A model generated the notes under the pieces. That model had not been told where the DNA came from and did not search any database. It was given only the letters and a program-made list of their open reading frames with translations. Both the position numbers and the translations under genes were made by a program. A DNA stretch of 64,000 nucleotides from Treponema sp. (GTDB lineage Bacteria; Spirochaetota; Spirochaetia; Treponematales; Treponemataceae). The stretch lies in NCBI GenBank assembly GCA_016296575.1, contig JAEDJA010000006.1:44080-108079 (forward strand). The letters run 5' to 3'. This document shows positions 33,540-43,228 of the stretch, in pieces; the stretch's first letter is position 1; each line of letters starts with the position of its first letter.

Positions 33540-35657
33540 TTACTTGCTCCGCCTTACTATAAAGAGGGAACGATTTTTCTCGGCCGTAGTTTCCGAAAGC
33601 TTTCTGTATTTTTTATAAAGAGCTTCCTGAGCATTTATGGATTTTCTGCCTTTTTTTACAGGTTTCCATTCACCGGTTTCGCAGAGTTCCATGGCGGAAC
33701 AGTCATCTTCAAAATAAGTTTCAAGAATTTCCTTGACTTCCTTAAAGGTTTCACGTCCCCAGATAGGGAACATCAGTTCGATGCGGCGGTCCAGGTTTCT
33801 TGCCATCCAGTCGGCACTTGAACAGTAAATCTCTGGTGTGTCACCATTCTGAAAATAAAAGATTCGTGAATGTTCCAGAAAGCGGTCAACAATGGAAACA
33901 ACCCGTATATTTTCCGAAAGACCTTTTACACCCGGCACAAGCATACAGATTCCCCGGATATTCAGAAGTACCTTTACACCAGCCTGGCTAGCTTTATAAA
34001 GAGCATCTATCATTTCGGTATGAGTAAGACTGTTCATTTTTGCCATGATCATAGCTGATTCTCCATGGCGGCAACGGTCAATTTCCCGGTCAATCATAGA
34101 CAGAAGACGGCTTTTTAGTGTAACAGGAGCCATTCCCAGGTGATCCATTTTCTGCATGGTTGAATAACCTGTTACAAGATTGAAAAACTTTGTTGCATCA
34201 GAAGCAATATCCGTATTTGCTGTAAACAGTGAAATATCAGAATAAAGTTTTGCAGTTTTTGTATTGTAATTTCCAGTAGCCAAATGAACATAACGACGAA
34301 TAGAATCATCTTCACGGCGCATAACCATAAGGATTTTTGCATGTACCTTAAGATTTACCAGTCCATAGACAACAGTGGCACCGGCATTTTCTAGACGATG
34401 AGCCCACTCAATATTTCTCTCTTCATCAAAACGGGCCTTCAATTCTACAAGAACAGTTACCTGTTTGCCATTTTGAGCTGCTCTCTCCAAAGCAGTAATA
34501 ATCGGCGAATTTTTTCCAGTGCGGTAAAGGGTCATTTTTATGGCAAGAACATCCGGATCATCTGCCGCGTCTGAAATAAATTTTACTACAGGATTGTAAC
34601 TGTGGTAAGGAACGTGGAGAAGTATATCTTCCCTTTTCAAAATGTCCCAGAAAGGTTCATCTTCCGGCAGATTATGAGGATAAAAATGTTCCCATTTCTT
34701 GAAAGACAATGTTTCATCCTCACTGAAATTTCTCAGAGGAGTAAGAATACCAGGATCAATTATGCTTTCTGTTTCGTAAATATCCTGATCACCAAGCCCA
34801 AGATTTTCTATCAGGAAATTTTTAAGTGTCTCGCTGGACTTTGTACAGAAAAGTGCCACAGGAAAAGAAAGTTTTCGCTGCACCAGAACCTTTTCCATTT
34901 CACTGATAAAGTTGTTTTTGGGATCTTCATCAACGGCAAAGTCTGCATCTCTAATCAATTTGAATTTTAAAGATTCTTCCACATCAAACCCAGGGAAAAG
35001 ATCTCGTCCATAAGCACAAACTACATCACCAAGAAGGGCAAATTCCTGAATATCGGAAGGCTTATTTTTTGGAAGAAGAATTACATGACTTAAAACCGAT
35101 GGAACCTGAACAAAAGCAATTCGGGGTTTTTCATCATCACCGCGGAAATCTTGATTGGCATCCTTAAAACCGGCAATAGGTTTAAGAAGGAAGGCAGCAT
35201 AACCTTCAAGTCCCGTAATATGCGGAAATTCCTGATCTGTACGCAAAGGTGTAAGAAGCGGATAAATTTCGTGCTTAAAATAAGATCTTAAAAAATCATT
35301 ATGCGATTCAGTGTAATTTTCAGGAGAAATATAGGCAAAACCATTGTTTTTCAATTCTGGCAGCAGGTCTTTAATAAGGCACTGGTTTTGCTGATTTACA
35401 ATTTCGTGAGCCCGGTCGGAAATTCTTGTAAGTAAAGGCCCCGGAGTTATTCCATCAACATCAGCCTTATTTCCGTTGCGGAGAGCTCTTTTTGTACTTG
35501 CCACACGCACCTGAAAAAATTCGTCAAAATTTGATGAAACAATGGCCAGAAACTGAAGCCGTTCAAAAAGAGGAAGCTCGGTTTTTAATGCCTGGGCCAG
35601 AACCCTTGCGTTAAATTCAATCCACGAAAGTTCACGATTAAAATACTGCATTTCCAT
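33540..35657 (-). CDS. ppk1: Polyphosphate kinase 1
   Basis: 705 aa, full length. Makes inorganic polyphosphate from ATP, reversibly. The N-terminal domain opens YFNRELSWIEFNARVLAQA; the catalytic core shows the autophosphorylated His in NLKVHAKILMV, the DVLAIKMTLYRTG block, and IELMFPI near the end. AGGAGG precedes the ATG. Directly follows ppx in the same transcript (15 nt gap), so synthesis and breakdown are encoded together. Confidence 0.96.
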   Translation of the reverse strand: MEMQYFNRELSWIEFNARVLAQALKTELPLFERLQFLAIVSSNFDEFFQVRVASTKRALRNGNKADVDGITPGPLLTRISDRAHEIVNQQNQCLIKDLLPELKNNGFAYISPENYTESHNDFLRSYFKHEIYPLLTPLRTDQEFPHITGLEGYAAFLLKPIAGFKDANQDFRGDDEKPRIAFVQVPSVLSHVILLPKNKPSDIQEFALLGDVVCAYGRDLFPGFDVEESLKFKLIRDADFAVDEDPKNNFISEMEKVLVQRKLSFPVALFCTKSSETLKNFLIENLGLGDQDIYETESIIDPGILTPLRNFSEDETLSFKKWEHFYPHNLPEDEPFWDILKREDILLHVPYHSYNPVVKFISDAADDPDVLAIKMTLYRTGKNSPIITALERAAQNGKQVTVLVELKARFDEERNIEWAHRLENAGATVVYGLVNLKVHAKILMVMRREDDSIRRYVHLATGNYNTKTAKLYSDISLFTANTDIASDATKFFNLVTGYSTMQKMDHLGMAPVTLKSRLLSMIDREIDRCRHGESAMIMAKMNSLTHTEMIDALYKASQAGVKVLLNIRGICMLVPGVKGLSENIRVVSIVDRFLEHSRIFYFQNGDTPEIYCSSADWMARNLDRRIELMFPIWGRETFKEVKEILETYFEDDCSAMELCETGEWKPVKKGRKSINAQEALYKKYRKLSETTAEKNRSLFIVRRSK

Positions 35658-35672
35658 CTGCTTTCCTCCTGC

Positions 35673-37217
35673 CTAATTCAGAATTACCCGGTAACCGAAT
35701 ACACTTTCAAAAATAGCGGATTTTTCGGAGAGGGCAAGTTTCTCTATCATTGTATTCTTGTAATCTTTTGTATTGATAAAAAGGGTATCTCCCTGGAATT
35801 TAAAACTCAGGTTTTCCAGCTTCTGACTATGACTTCGATCCAGCGCGTCTGCAATACGGAGAATAGCTGTAAGTTTTAGAATAGTCATGCGTTCAGTTCG
35901 TGGCAGCATGGCAAAAGTATCTTCATCTTGAGGAAGTGTTTTTCCACGGTGATACTTTGCAATCTCCGCAACCAAAGCTGTATTAGATTTTGAAAGACCA
36001 AAAATCTCAGAATTCTTGATGATATAACTAGAATGAAGATTGTGATGATCAAGACGAATAAAAATTCCAATATCATGAAGAATAGCGGCAATTTCAAGAA
36101 GGAGCCGGTCACTTTCCATAAGATTGAATTCAGTCTTCATTTCCTCAAATAGCTTCAGAGCAATAAATCTTACACATTCAGCATGATTTTCATCACCGTG
36201 GAATTTCTGAAGAAGAGTTCTGGCCGATGCAACAATTTGTGAATTAAATTCCTGAAGTACCTCTTCATTTTTAAGGGAATTTTTGCTGATAATCAGTCCA
36301 TCTCGAATATTGGTTTCAGGCACCACAATTTTATCAACGTGTGTCATCTGAATGAACATGTTGTAAACCAGAAGACTAGCCTGAAGTGTCTGTGCTTCGT
36401 TGTAAGGCAGTTTAAAACGAGCTGCAATTTCATCAACAGAATAGGGCTGTATTTCCTTTACAAAGGTGTCAAAAGCCACACTTTCAATTTCCCAAAGGAA
36501 AGTATCCACCGGTTTTCCACAGTTTACAGCTGCAAGAACCATATCACTTCCAACTGCAATAAAGTGCCTTACAGACTCCATTTTGATTTCGTTTTCAAGT
36601 GTTCCTTTTGTATTGGAAATTGATTCCCGAACATAGCGCTGGATATGTGAATAAGAGGTTCCCGTTGATCTAAGATTATGCTCAATACGTACAGTTCCCA
36701 GTTTAAAAGAATGAACTCCCACCATTTTACCAGCAGAAATTGTCATTAATTCCGTAGTATTTCCGCCTACTTCCAGAATCACCATATCATCCTGGGAAAG
36801 GTGATTTTTTTCCATGTAATTGCCTGCATTTTTAAGACATTCATTTACGGCAAGATACATAAGGCGATTTTCTTCAATTCCATCAAGAATATGTACACGG
36901 AAACCAGTCTGAACAAGAATACGGTCCATAACGGCATCACGGTTTTTTGCTTCACGGAAAGCACTGGATGCAAGAACAGCAGTTTCCTCTGGAAGAATAT
37001 CCCAGGCTTTCAACTGTTCGGCGTATCTTTTTAGAATATCAACACAGGAGTTCTGAATTTCCCGGGAAATAGAGGCATTATTAAATACATCACGTCCCAA
37101 AGGAAGCGGAAGATGAGATCTGTCCAGGATTTTTTGTTTTCTGTCTTCGGAAATTTCGGCAACCAGCAGGCGCACACCTGTGGAGCCTATTTCAATGACT
37201 GCCTCGGTAATGGCCAT
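35673..37217 (-). CDS. ppx: Exopolyphosphatase / pppGpp phosphohydrolase with HD domain
   Basis: 514 aa. The N-terminal ASKHA-type domain begins EIGSTGVRLLVAEI and contains the phosphate loop LEVGGNTTELM. The C-terminal part holds an HD motif (EIAAILHDIGIFIRLDHHN), as in long Ppx/GppA proteins. Degrades polyphosphate and possibly pppGpp. AAGGAGG lies upstream of the ATG. Between the glycosidase gene (18 nt) and ppk1 (15 nt). Confidence 0.92.
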   Translation of the reverse strand: MAITEAVIEIGSTGVRLLVAEISEDRKQKILDRSHLPLPLGRDVFNNASISREIQNSCVDILKRYAEQLKAWDILPEETAVLASSAFREAKNRDAVMDRILVQTGFRVHILDGIEENRLMYLAVNECLKNAGNYMEKNHLSQDDMVILEVGGNTTELMTISAGKMVGVHSFKLGTVRIEHNLRSTGTSYSHIQRYVRESISNTKGTLENEIKMESVRHFIAVGSDMVLAAVNCGKPVDTFLWEIESVAFDTFVKEIQPYSVDEIAARFKLPYNEAQTLQASLLVYNMFIQMTHVDKIVVPETNIRDGLIISKNSLKNEEVLQEFNSQIVASARTLLQKFHGDENHAECVRFIALKLFEEMKTEFNLMESDRLLLEIAAILHDIGIFIRLDHHNLHSSYIIKNSEIFGLSKSNTALVAEIAKYHRGKTLPQDEDTFAMLPRTERMTILKLTAILRIADALDRSHSQKLENLSFKFQGDTLFINTKDYKNTMIEKLALSEKSAIFESVFGYRVILN

Positions 37218-37235
37218 CTGGTTCCTCCTTAAAAA

Positions 37236-38669
37236 CTATTCCAGTTTATCGATCAGCATACTACACTTACCGCTTGGCATTGGCAAAGTTTTCTTTTTCT
37301 GATCGATAATATTGATAGTAAAGTAATAAAGCTTTTCACTTTCCATCTGAATCTCCCATCCACGGTTAGATTTATTGCTGAGGATGGTGATAAGGTTTCG
37401 TTTCAATGAAAGATTTTCAATCCCCATGATTTCAAGGTTTGGAATAATCCAGTCTACTGTTTTACGTGGCAGACTGATAGAAAGTCCAATTACATTTTCA
37501 ATCATAAGGGCAATTGTAGAAAGACTTACAGTGGCCAGATAGCGGTTTCGTGGGAAAGAACTGTTTCCGTCCATAGTTGGTTTTCCTTCACTGCAAGGCA
37601 TGTAAGCTTCGTAAAGATCACCTGGAGTTTTGTCATCAGCGGGCATAAGACCTTCAAGAATGTAGTAAAGGTGACGGATGGCACATTCACGGGCCAATTC
37701 ATACTGGTTGTATTTTTCAAGTCCCTTAATAACCATGAAGTTGAAAGCAGGGTATACACTTCCGCAATAACCATTTCCATTTTCGCTGAATTCAGGAGCA
37801 TCAGCAGAAAGTGATGGGAATGGATGATCAGTTCCAAAGGTCTCTGGATTATTCAGGTGAGCAACAAGGCAATCAGCTTTATCGGCATTTGGAATTTCTG
37901 CAAGAAGAGGCCAGAAACCGGCAATTGTCTTTACAGGAAGACGGTTTCCATCGGCATCAAGATCGTGGTAAAAATTAGTTTCGTTATCCCACATCATTGA
38001 ATTGATTCGTGTTTTGATGGAAAAGTACATTTTGCGGTACTGGAAACTAAGTTCCTTGTCGTTCAAAATATCGCCTAATGCAGACATGTAAGATGCATTG
38101 ATTGCCATACAGGCATTAAAATCAACAGGATAAGCTGAATTCTTTCGAGGTGCATTGGTCATTGTACTTGCTGTAAATGGAGCGGCATAAAGTCCGTTTT
38201 CCTTTTTAAAAGTAACGTCCAGCCAATCCATATACTTTTGGAGTACAGGCATAATATCCTTTACACGGCGTTTATTTGCAGATTTATGATAAAGATTGTA
38301 TTCAGCCCATGCGAACAGAGGAAGTCCAACACCTTCTGTGTTTGTTTCATCAGTTATTGGTTCATTTGAAGAAAGATCGTACTTCCAGCGGATAGCCCCA
38401 CTTTCTTCCTGATGAGCATAGAAATAGTCAATATTCTGTTCTGCAATAAAATTGCGGTTTGAATATACAAGGAAGAATGTTGAAAAAATAGAATCAAACT
38501 GATTAATTACATATTTTCCATTTTCTGGATAAACAAAGTATCCTTCAGCATCCTGTTCTCCATTTGATGGATTAAGCCAATAGTTGGATGCCCAGTTCCA
38601 TGTTTTATTATAAATATCTACGAAATCCTGGTCATAGAAATGAATTTTCGGAAAATCGTGCTTGTTCAC
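37236..38669 (-). CDS. MGH1-type glycoside hydrolase-like protein ((alpha/alpha)6 barrel)
   Basis: 477 aa from the GTG at 38669, chosen because CAGGAG lies 7 nt upstream and an ATG is lacking; a TTG-led extension would translate the Shine-Dalgarno sequence. The sequence has the look of the trehalase/GH63 superfamily: QFDSIFSTFFLVYSNRNFIAEQNIDYF, then EGVGLPLFAWAEYNLY, then MMWDNETNFYHDLD, then YCGSVYPAFNFMV. No signal peptide, so cytoplasmic. Substrate unknown, probably an alpha-glucoside or mannosylglycerate-like compound. First gene of the ppx-ppk1-radical SAM-AEC operon. Confidence 0.7.
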   Translation of the reverse strand: MNKHDFPKIHFYDQDFVDIYNKTWNWASNYWLNPSNGEQDAEGYFVYPENGKYVINQFDSIFSTFFLVYSNRNFIAEQNIDYFYAHQEESGAIRWKYDLSSNEPITDETNTEGVGLPLFAWAEYNLYHKSANKRRVKDIMPVLQKYMDWLDVTFKKENGLYAAPFTASTMTNAPRKNSAYPVDFNACMAINASYMSALGDILNDKELSFQYRKMYFSIKTRINSMMWDNETNFYHDLDADGNRLPVKTIAGFWPLLAEIPNADKADCLVAHLNNPETFGTDHPFPSLSADAPEFSENGNGYCGSVYPAFNFMVIKGLEKYNQYELARECAIRHLYYILEGLMPADDKTPGDLYEAYMPCSEGKPTMDGNSSFPRNRYLATVSLSTIALMIENVIGLSISLPRKTVDWIIPNLEIMGIENLSLKRNLITILSNKSNRGWEIQMESEKLYYFTINIIDQKKKTLPMPSGKCSMLIDKLE

Positions 38670-38863
38670 AAAAGAACTCCTGTATATTCGTCGCAAATTA
38701 TTTTTTGCACTTATTTTAATATTATAGTTCTGATATTATATCACATTTTTTACCAAATAGATGAAATTTATTGAAAAAAGTTTAATTTTTTTTCAAAAAT
38801 GGCAGTACGCCCCTTGATTTTTTTTCAGTAGATTTTTCTGACGTTTTTCCCTACTATGTAAAC

Positions 38864-39913
38864 ATGCAGATTTATTCAGAACTTCTTATTACAGCTCTTT
38901 TATTTTTGTGTAACATCCGAACTTTTTTCGCAAAAGAATCAAAACCTGACAGTCTGGCAATTCTGGCACCACTTTCACTTCTTCTCTCAACAATCAACCT
39001 TTTTGCCTTTGGTTTTTCAATTTTGAACATTTATCTTGTTCTTCTTGCTGTTCTTGTTCTGCTTTCAAACTTCCACGCTCTTCTCCGTTATTCTGCTCGC
39101 CTTTACGTTGACCACTACAGTCCCCTTATGACCATCTGGGCAGTACTTACTTCACTGCTTTGTATTCCAGCTTTTTACTGTGCAATTTTCTTTCATCCTG
39201 TTGAAAAGCCTTCTTCATTTTTTCAGATTGAAGAAACTCTTATGGTTTACAACGGAACCTTTGCAAATGGATTCACACAGGCTCAGAATTTCAAAAAAGG
39301 TGATGTTTTCATTACAAAATATATGCCAGCAAAGGACATTACCGGCGAAAAAGCAACACTGATTCCTTTAATAGAATCTCCAGTAATTCTCTTTGTCCCA
39401 GACAAGCGGGCCGACACCGTTCATTACAAACCATATCTGCAGCTTCTTGCTCAAAAAGGGTACCGGGTTTACTCTGCTGATTTTTACACCAATGACGGCA
39501 GATGGCTTCGAAATATTTTTGATTCTAAAATTATCCGCCGTTTTGCCATGGTTTTTGACAGTTTGTCCCGCACTCACCTTTTTAATGCCCAGCTGGAGTA
39601 TTACAGCTTCTGTTCAAAAAAAGAGATTAATGCTCTTCTATCACTGATTGATGAAGATCTTGGCTCCGAAAACACAAAAATTTTCCTTATCACTGATTGG
39701 ATGGGGAAAATAGCTGCCTCAGATCTTATAAATGAAAAACCTGACCGTTTCCAGGGCACACTGAACCTTGAAGATATTGATGAATACACAACAAAAGGCT
39801 ACGGACTCATCTCCCTTACAGACCCTCTTCTTGCAAAATACATGAAAATTTCTGAAGATGGATGGGAAACTGCCCGCGCCATGGCTGATGCCACAAAAGG
39901 AGCAATAGAATGA
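38864..39913 (+). CDS. Membrane protein with C-terminal alpha/beta-hydrolase-like domain, unknown
   Basis: 349 aa. Four transmembrane helices in the first 115 residues, then an extracytoplasmic or cytoplasmic domain with an alpha/beta pattern: PVILFVPDKRADTVHYKPYL, then KGYRVYSADFY, then KIFLITDWMGKIAASDLI. The position of a nucleophile elbow (GxSxG) reads TDWMGK, so hydrolase activity is doubtful. No family recognised. ATGA overlap with the Nif3-like gene. No Shine-Dalgarno sequence; a weak -10 (TACTAT) ends 6 nt upstream. Confidence 0.6.
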   Translation: MQIYSELLITALLFLCNIRTFFAKESKPDSLAILAPLSLLLSTINLFAFGFSILNIYLVLLAVLVLLSNFHALLRYSARLYVDHYSPLMTIWAVLTSLLCIPAFYCAIFFHPVEKPSSFFQIEETLMVYNGTFANGFTQAQNFKKGDVFITKYMPAKDITGEKATLIPLIESPVILFVPDKRADTVHYKPYLQLLAQKGYRVYSADFYTNDGRWLRNIFDSKIIRRFAMVFDSLSRTHLFNAQLEYYSFCSKKEINALLSLIDEDLGSENTKIFLITDWMGKIAASDLINEKPDRFQGTLNLEDIDEYTTKGYGLISLTDPLLAKYMKISEDGWETARAMADATKGAIE

Positions 39914-40677
39914 CATTAAATCAGTTCAATCAATGGGCAAATGATTTTCTCAAAATGGAAAATTTCCCTTCCGATCCTTCAAGAAACGGCATTCAGATTC
40001 AAAACTCCAGTCCTGACGAAAAGCAGATAAAAAAAATTGCTTTCGCGGTAGACGCCTGTCTTGAAACCGCAGAAGGTGCCGCAAAGGAAGGAGCTGATAT
40101 TCTTTTTGTACACCATGGACTTTTTTGGGGTGGCTGTGACGTTCTTACAGGAAACCACTACAAAAGACTTGCTTCTTTTATAAAAAATGATCTGGCACTG
40201 ATTGCCTATCACATCCCCCTTGATGCAAATAATCCTTACGGAAACAACTGGGGACTTGCAGCACGTCTCAATCCAGAAAAAGCAGAAGCTTTTGGAACCT
40301 GGAGAGGCATGGATATTGGTGTAAAAGTTGAACTAAAAAATCCGTCAACGCTTTCAGAAATTGCAGAAAAAATATTAAGACCAGGCAAATCACCTTCTAT
40401 GGTTTTCCCATTTGGAAAAGATACTGTAAAAACTGCCGGCATTATTTCCGGTGGCGCTGCAGATGATGTAGATCAGGCTGTAAGCGAAAAACTAGATCTT
40501 TTTATCACAGGTGAAATGAATCACGAGCTGTATCACTACTGCAAGGAAAACTGCATCAACGTAATTGCTGGCGGACACTACGAAACAGAAACTGTAGGCG
40601 TAAATCTTGTAAAGGCAAAGGTTGAAAAAGAACTGGGACTGGAAACTGTATTCCTTGACATCCCAACAGGATTGTAA
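39910..40677 (+). CDS. Nif3-like dinuclear metal-centre protein
   Basis: 255 aa, NIF3/YbgI family. Metal ligands visible in LFVHHGLFWGG and in the C-terminal GGHYETETVG; GEMNHELYHYC lies between them. The family forms toroidal hexamers, and the role is not settled (GTP cyclohydrolase I type 2 has been suggested). Overlaps the gene before and is 2 nt from uvrB. Confidence 0.92.
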   Translation: MTLNQFNQWANDFLKMENFPSDPSRNGIQIQNSSPDEKQIKKIAFAVDACLETAEGAAKEGADILFVHHGLFWGGCDVLTGNHYKRLASFIKNDLALIAYHIPLDANNPYGNNWGLAARLNPEKAEAFGTWRGMDIGVKVELKNPSTLSEIAEKILRPGKSPSMVFPFGKDTVKTAGIISGGAADDVDQAVSEKLDLFITGEMNHELYHYCKENCINVIAGGHYETETVGVNLVKAKVEKELGLETVFLDIPTGL

Positions 40678-40679
40678 TC

Positions 40680-42665
40680 ATGCGTGAATTTAAAGTTGTT
40701 GCTCCATACGAACCAGGTGGAGATCAGGTACAGGCCATTGAAAAACTGTCCCAGGGATTTCTTCGCGGTGACAGATATCAGACTCTTAAAGGCGTTACTG
40801 GTTCTGGAAAAACCTTTACCATGGCCAAAATTATTGAAAAAGTACAACGCCCTACTCTAATCATTTCCCACAACAAGACTCTTTCGGCTCAGCTTTACCG
40901 GGAATTCAAGGACTTTTTTCCTAACAACGCAGTAGAATATTTTGTTTCCTATTATGACTACTACCAGCCGGAAGCCTACGTAGCTGCCAGAGACCTTTAC
41001 ATCGAAAAAGACTGTGACATCAACCGGGAAATAGATGCACTTCGTCTCCGGGCCACATACAGTCTTATGGAACGTAGGGATGTAATTGTAATAGCCACAG
41101 TTTCCTGTATTTATGGTCTTGGTATGCCTGATCTTTACAAGGACATGCGTATTCACCTTGAAATAGGCCAGCAGGTTACATTAAAAAAAATTGCGGAACA
41201 GCTGGTTTCAGTTCAGTACTCACGAAATGATGCAGTTCTTGAACGTGGAAATTTCCGTATCCGTGGTGATGTAATGGAAATTTTTCCACCCTACATGGAA
41301 ACTGACGAAGGTTATCGCATCGAGCTTGACTGGGATGAAATTGTCCGTATCAGACGCTTTGATATTTTTAACGGAAACACCAAGGAAGAGCTTGATGAGA
41401 CAGTAATTTACCCTGCAAAACACTTTGTTGTTTCCAACGATCTGCTCCTTGAAGCCACTGCCCGTATTGAAAAAGAAATGAATGAAAGAGTGGAACAACT
41501 TCGCAGTCAGAAAAAACTTTTGGAAGCCGAGCGCCTTAAAACCCGTACAACTTATGATATTGAAATGCTTAAAGAAATGGGAACCTGTCCCGGCATTGAA
41601 AACTACTCTGCTCCTATTGCAGGCAGAAAACCTGGTGAACCGCCGGCAACTCTTCTTCACTATTTTCCAGACGATTTTCTCTGTCTTATTGATGAAGCCC
41701 ATGTTACCGTTCCTCAAATTGGTGCTATGTACGAAGGAGACCGCAGTCGAAAAACGAATCTTATTGATTTTGGATTCCGTCTGCCAAGCGCCTTGGATAA
41801 CCGTCCATTAAAATTTGAAGAATTTGAAAAGAAACTCAATCAGGTTATTTACGTTACTGCAACTCCACGTCAGGAAGAAATTGAACAAAGTACTCAGGTG
41901 GTGGAGCAGCTTATACGCCCCACAGGACTTTTGGATCCAGTTCTTGATGTGCGCCCTAGTGAAGGCCAGATGGAAGATATTTACCGCGAAATCAAGGAAC
42001 GCATTTCCCGTGGTGAAAAGAGTCTTGTGCTTACACTTACCAAGAAAATGGCTGAAGATCTTACAGATTATCTTCTGGAACTGGATCTTAAAGCCAAATA
42101 TATTCATTCCGAAATCGATACTTTTGAACGAGTTGAAATACTTAAGGGGCTCCGGGCTGGTGAATTCGATGTTCTTATAGGTATTAACCTTCTCCGCGAA
42201 GGAATTGACCTTCCAGAAGTTTCATTTATCGCCATTCTTGATGCAGATAAGATTGGGTTTCTTCGAAGTGCCACCAGTCTTATACAGATTATTGGCCGTG
42301 CAGCCCGAAACGCAGATGGTCATGTTGTAATGTATGCTGATCACATGAGTCCTGCCATGGAAGAAGCCATTAAAGAAACTCGTCATCGTCGGGAAATTCA
42401 GGAAGCTTACAACAAAGAACATGGCATTACACCAAAAACCATTTCCAAAGCTGTCCAGGATATTCTGGAACACGACAGAAAAGATGCTCAGGAAAATGCT
42501 GCACTGGATGTGGAAGTTCTTAAAAACAAGACAAATCTGTTCAACACCAAAGACAAAAAGAAACTTATTGCGGCCCTCAAAAAAGAAATGGAACTGGCCG
42601 CAGACCGAATGGACTACGAACAGGCAGCAGTTTACCGCGATCAAATTCTGGAGCTTCAGAAATAA
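40680..42665 (+). CDS. uvrB: Excinuclease ABC subunit B
   Basis: 661 aa. Damage-verification helicase of nucleotide excision repair. Walker A GVTGSGKTF, the beta-hairpin region YFVSYYDYYQPEAYV, DEAH-type box LIDEAHVTVPQIG, helicase motif VI QIIGRAARNADG and a C-terminal UVR domain (KMELAADRMDYEQAAVYRDQ-like) are all present. Complete and normal. Confidence 0.97.
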   Translation: MREFKVVAPYEPGGDQVQAIEKLSQGFLRGDRYQTLKGVTGSGKTFTMAKIIEKVQRPTLIISHNKTLSAQLYREFKDFFPNNAVEYFVSYYDYYQPEAYVAARDLYIEKDCDINREIDALRLRATYSLMERRDVIVIATVSCIYGLGMPDLYKDMRIHLEIGQQVTLKKIAEQLVSVQYSRNDAVLERGNFRIRGDVMEIFPPYMETDEGYRIELDWDEIVRIRRFDIFNGNTKEELDETVIYPAKHFVVSNDLLLEATARIEKEMNERVEQLRSQKKLLEAERLKTRTTYDIEMLKEMGTCPGIENYSAPIAGRKPGEPPATLLHYFPDDFLCLIDEAHVTVPQIGAMYEGDRSRKTNLIDFGFRLPSALDNRPLKFEEFEKKLNQVIYVTATPRQEEIEQSTQVVEQLIRPTGLLDPVLDVRPSEGQMEDIYREIKERISRGEKSLVLTLTKKMAEDLTDYLLELDLKAKYIHSEIDTFERVEILKGLRAGEFDVLIGINLLREGIDLPEVSFIAILDADKIGFLRSATSLIQIIGRAARNADGHVVMYADHMSPAMEEAIKETRHRREIQEAYNKEHGITPKTISKAVQDILEHDRKDAQENAALDVEVLKNKTNLFNTKDKKKLIAALKKEMELAADRMDYEQAAVYRDQILELQK

Positions 42666-42677
42666 GGATTTTTAAAC

Positions 42678-43127
42678 TTACTTTCTTTTTTTGATTTCAC
42701 TTTGACAAAGCTGATCACACACTTCATTGTACTCAACTCCAGCGTGCCCCTTAACCCACTTCCAGTCAACTTTCATTGACGAGTTCAGTTCATCAAGCAT
42801 TACCCACAAATCCTGATTTTTAACCGGTTTTTTGTCGGCGGTAACCCAGTTTTTCTTTTTCCAGCCAGCAATCCATGATGTAATTCCATTTTTTACATAC
42901 TGACTGTCTATATTTACTTCAATTTCACGGCCTTTAAAAGCAGGTGTATTTTTGATTACGGAAAGAGCTGCAATGGCGGCACAAAGTTCCATGCGGTTAT
43001 TTGTAGTTTTATCTTCACCACCAGAAAGCTGCTTTGCTACACCGTCTGCAATAACTACACAGGCCCACCCTCCAGGTCCTGGATTCCCTGAACATCCTCC
43101 GTCTGTATAAATGACAATTTTATCCAT
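42678..43127 (-). CDS. rnhA: Ribonuclease HI
   Basis: 149 aa. Cleaves RNA in RNA-DNA hybrids. Active-site residues in IYTDGGCSGNPGPGGW (first Asp), NNRMELCAAI (Glu), NIDSQYV (second Asp) and VKGHAGVEYNEVCDQL (His and last Asp). AGGAG lies before the ATG. Convergent with uvrB and divergent from pfkA. Confidence 0.96.
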   Translation of the reverse strand: MDKIVIYTDGGCSGNPGPGGWACVVIADGVAKQLSGGEDKTTNNRMELCAAIAALSVIKNTPAFKGREIEVNIDSQYVKNGITSWIAGWKKKNWVTADKKPVKNQDLWVMLDELNSSMKVDWKWVKGHAGVEYNEVCDQLCQSEIKKRK

Positions 43128-43138
43128 AACTGACTCCT

Positions 43139-43167
43139 AATATACGACAGGCGCTCCAAAAAATCAA
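43139..43167 (-). promoter_or_regulatory. rnhA promoter
   Basis: Minus strand: TTGATT, a 17-nt spacer, then TATATT, ending 11 nt before the ATG and directly followed by the Shine-Dalgarno sequence. The -35 box touches that of the divergent pfkA promoter. Confidence 0.65.
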
Positions 43168-43196
43168 TTGAAAATTCAGTGCATATATAGTAGAAT
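43168..43196 (+). promoter_or_regulatory. pfkA promoter
   Basis: TTGAAA, a 17-nt spacer, then TAGAAT, 32 nt upstream of the pfkA ATG. It is back to back with the rnhA promoter: the two -35 hexamers are adjacent with no gap. Confidence 0.7.
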
Positions 43197-43228
43197 TATA
43201 ATGTTATATATTTAAACAGGAGTCTGAA

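Noticed and set aside
34602..34970. Plus-strand open frame of 122 codons in ppk1
   Set aside because: Antisense shadow of a highly conserved ppk1 region.
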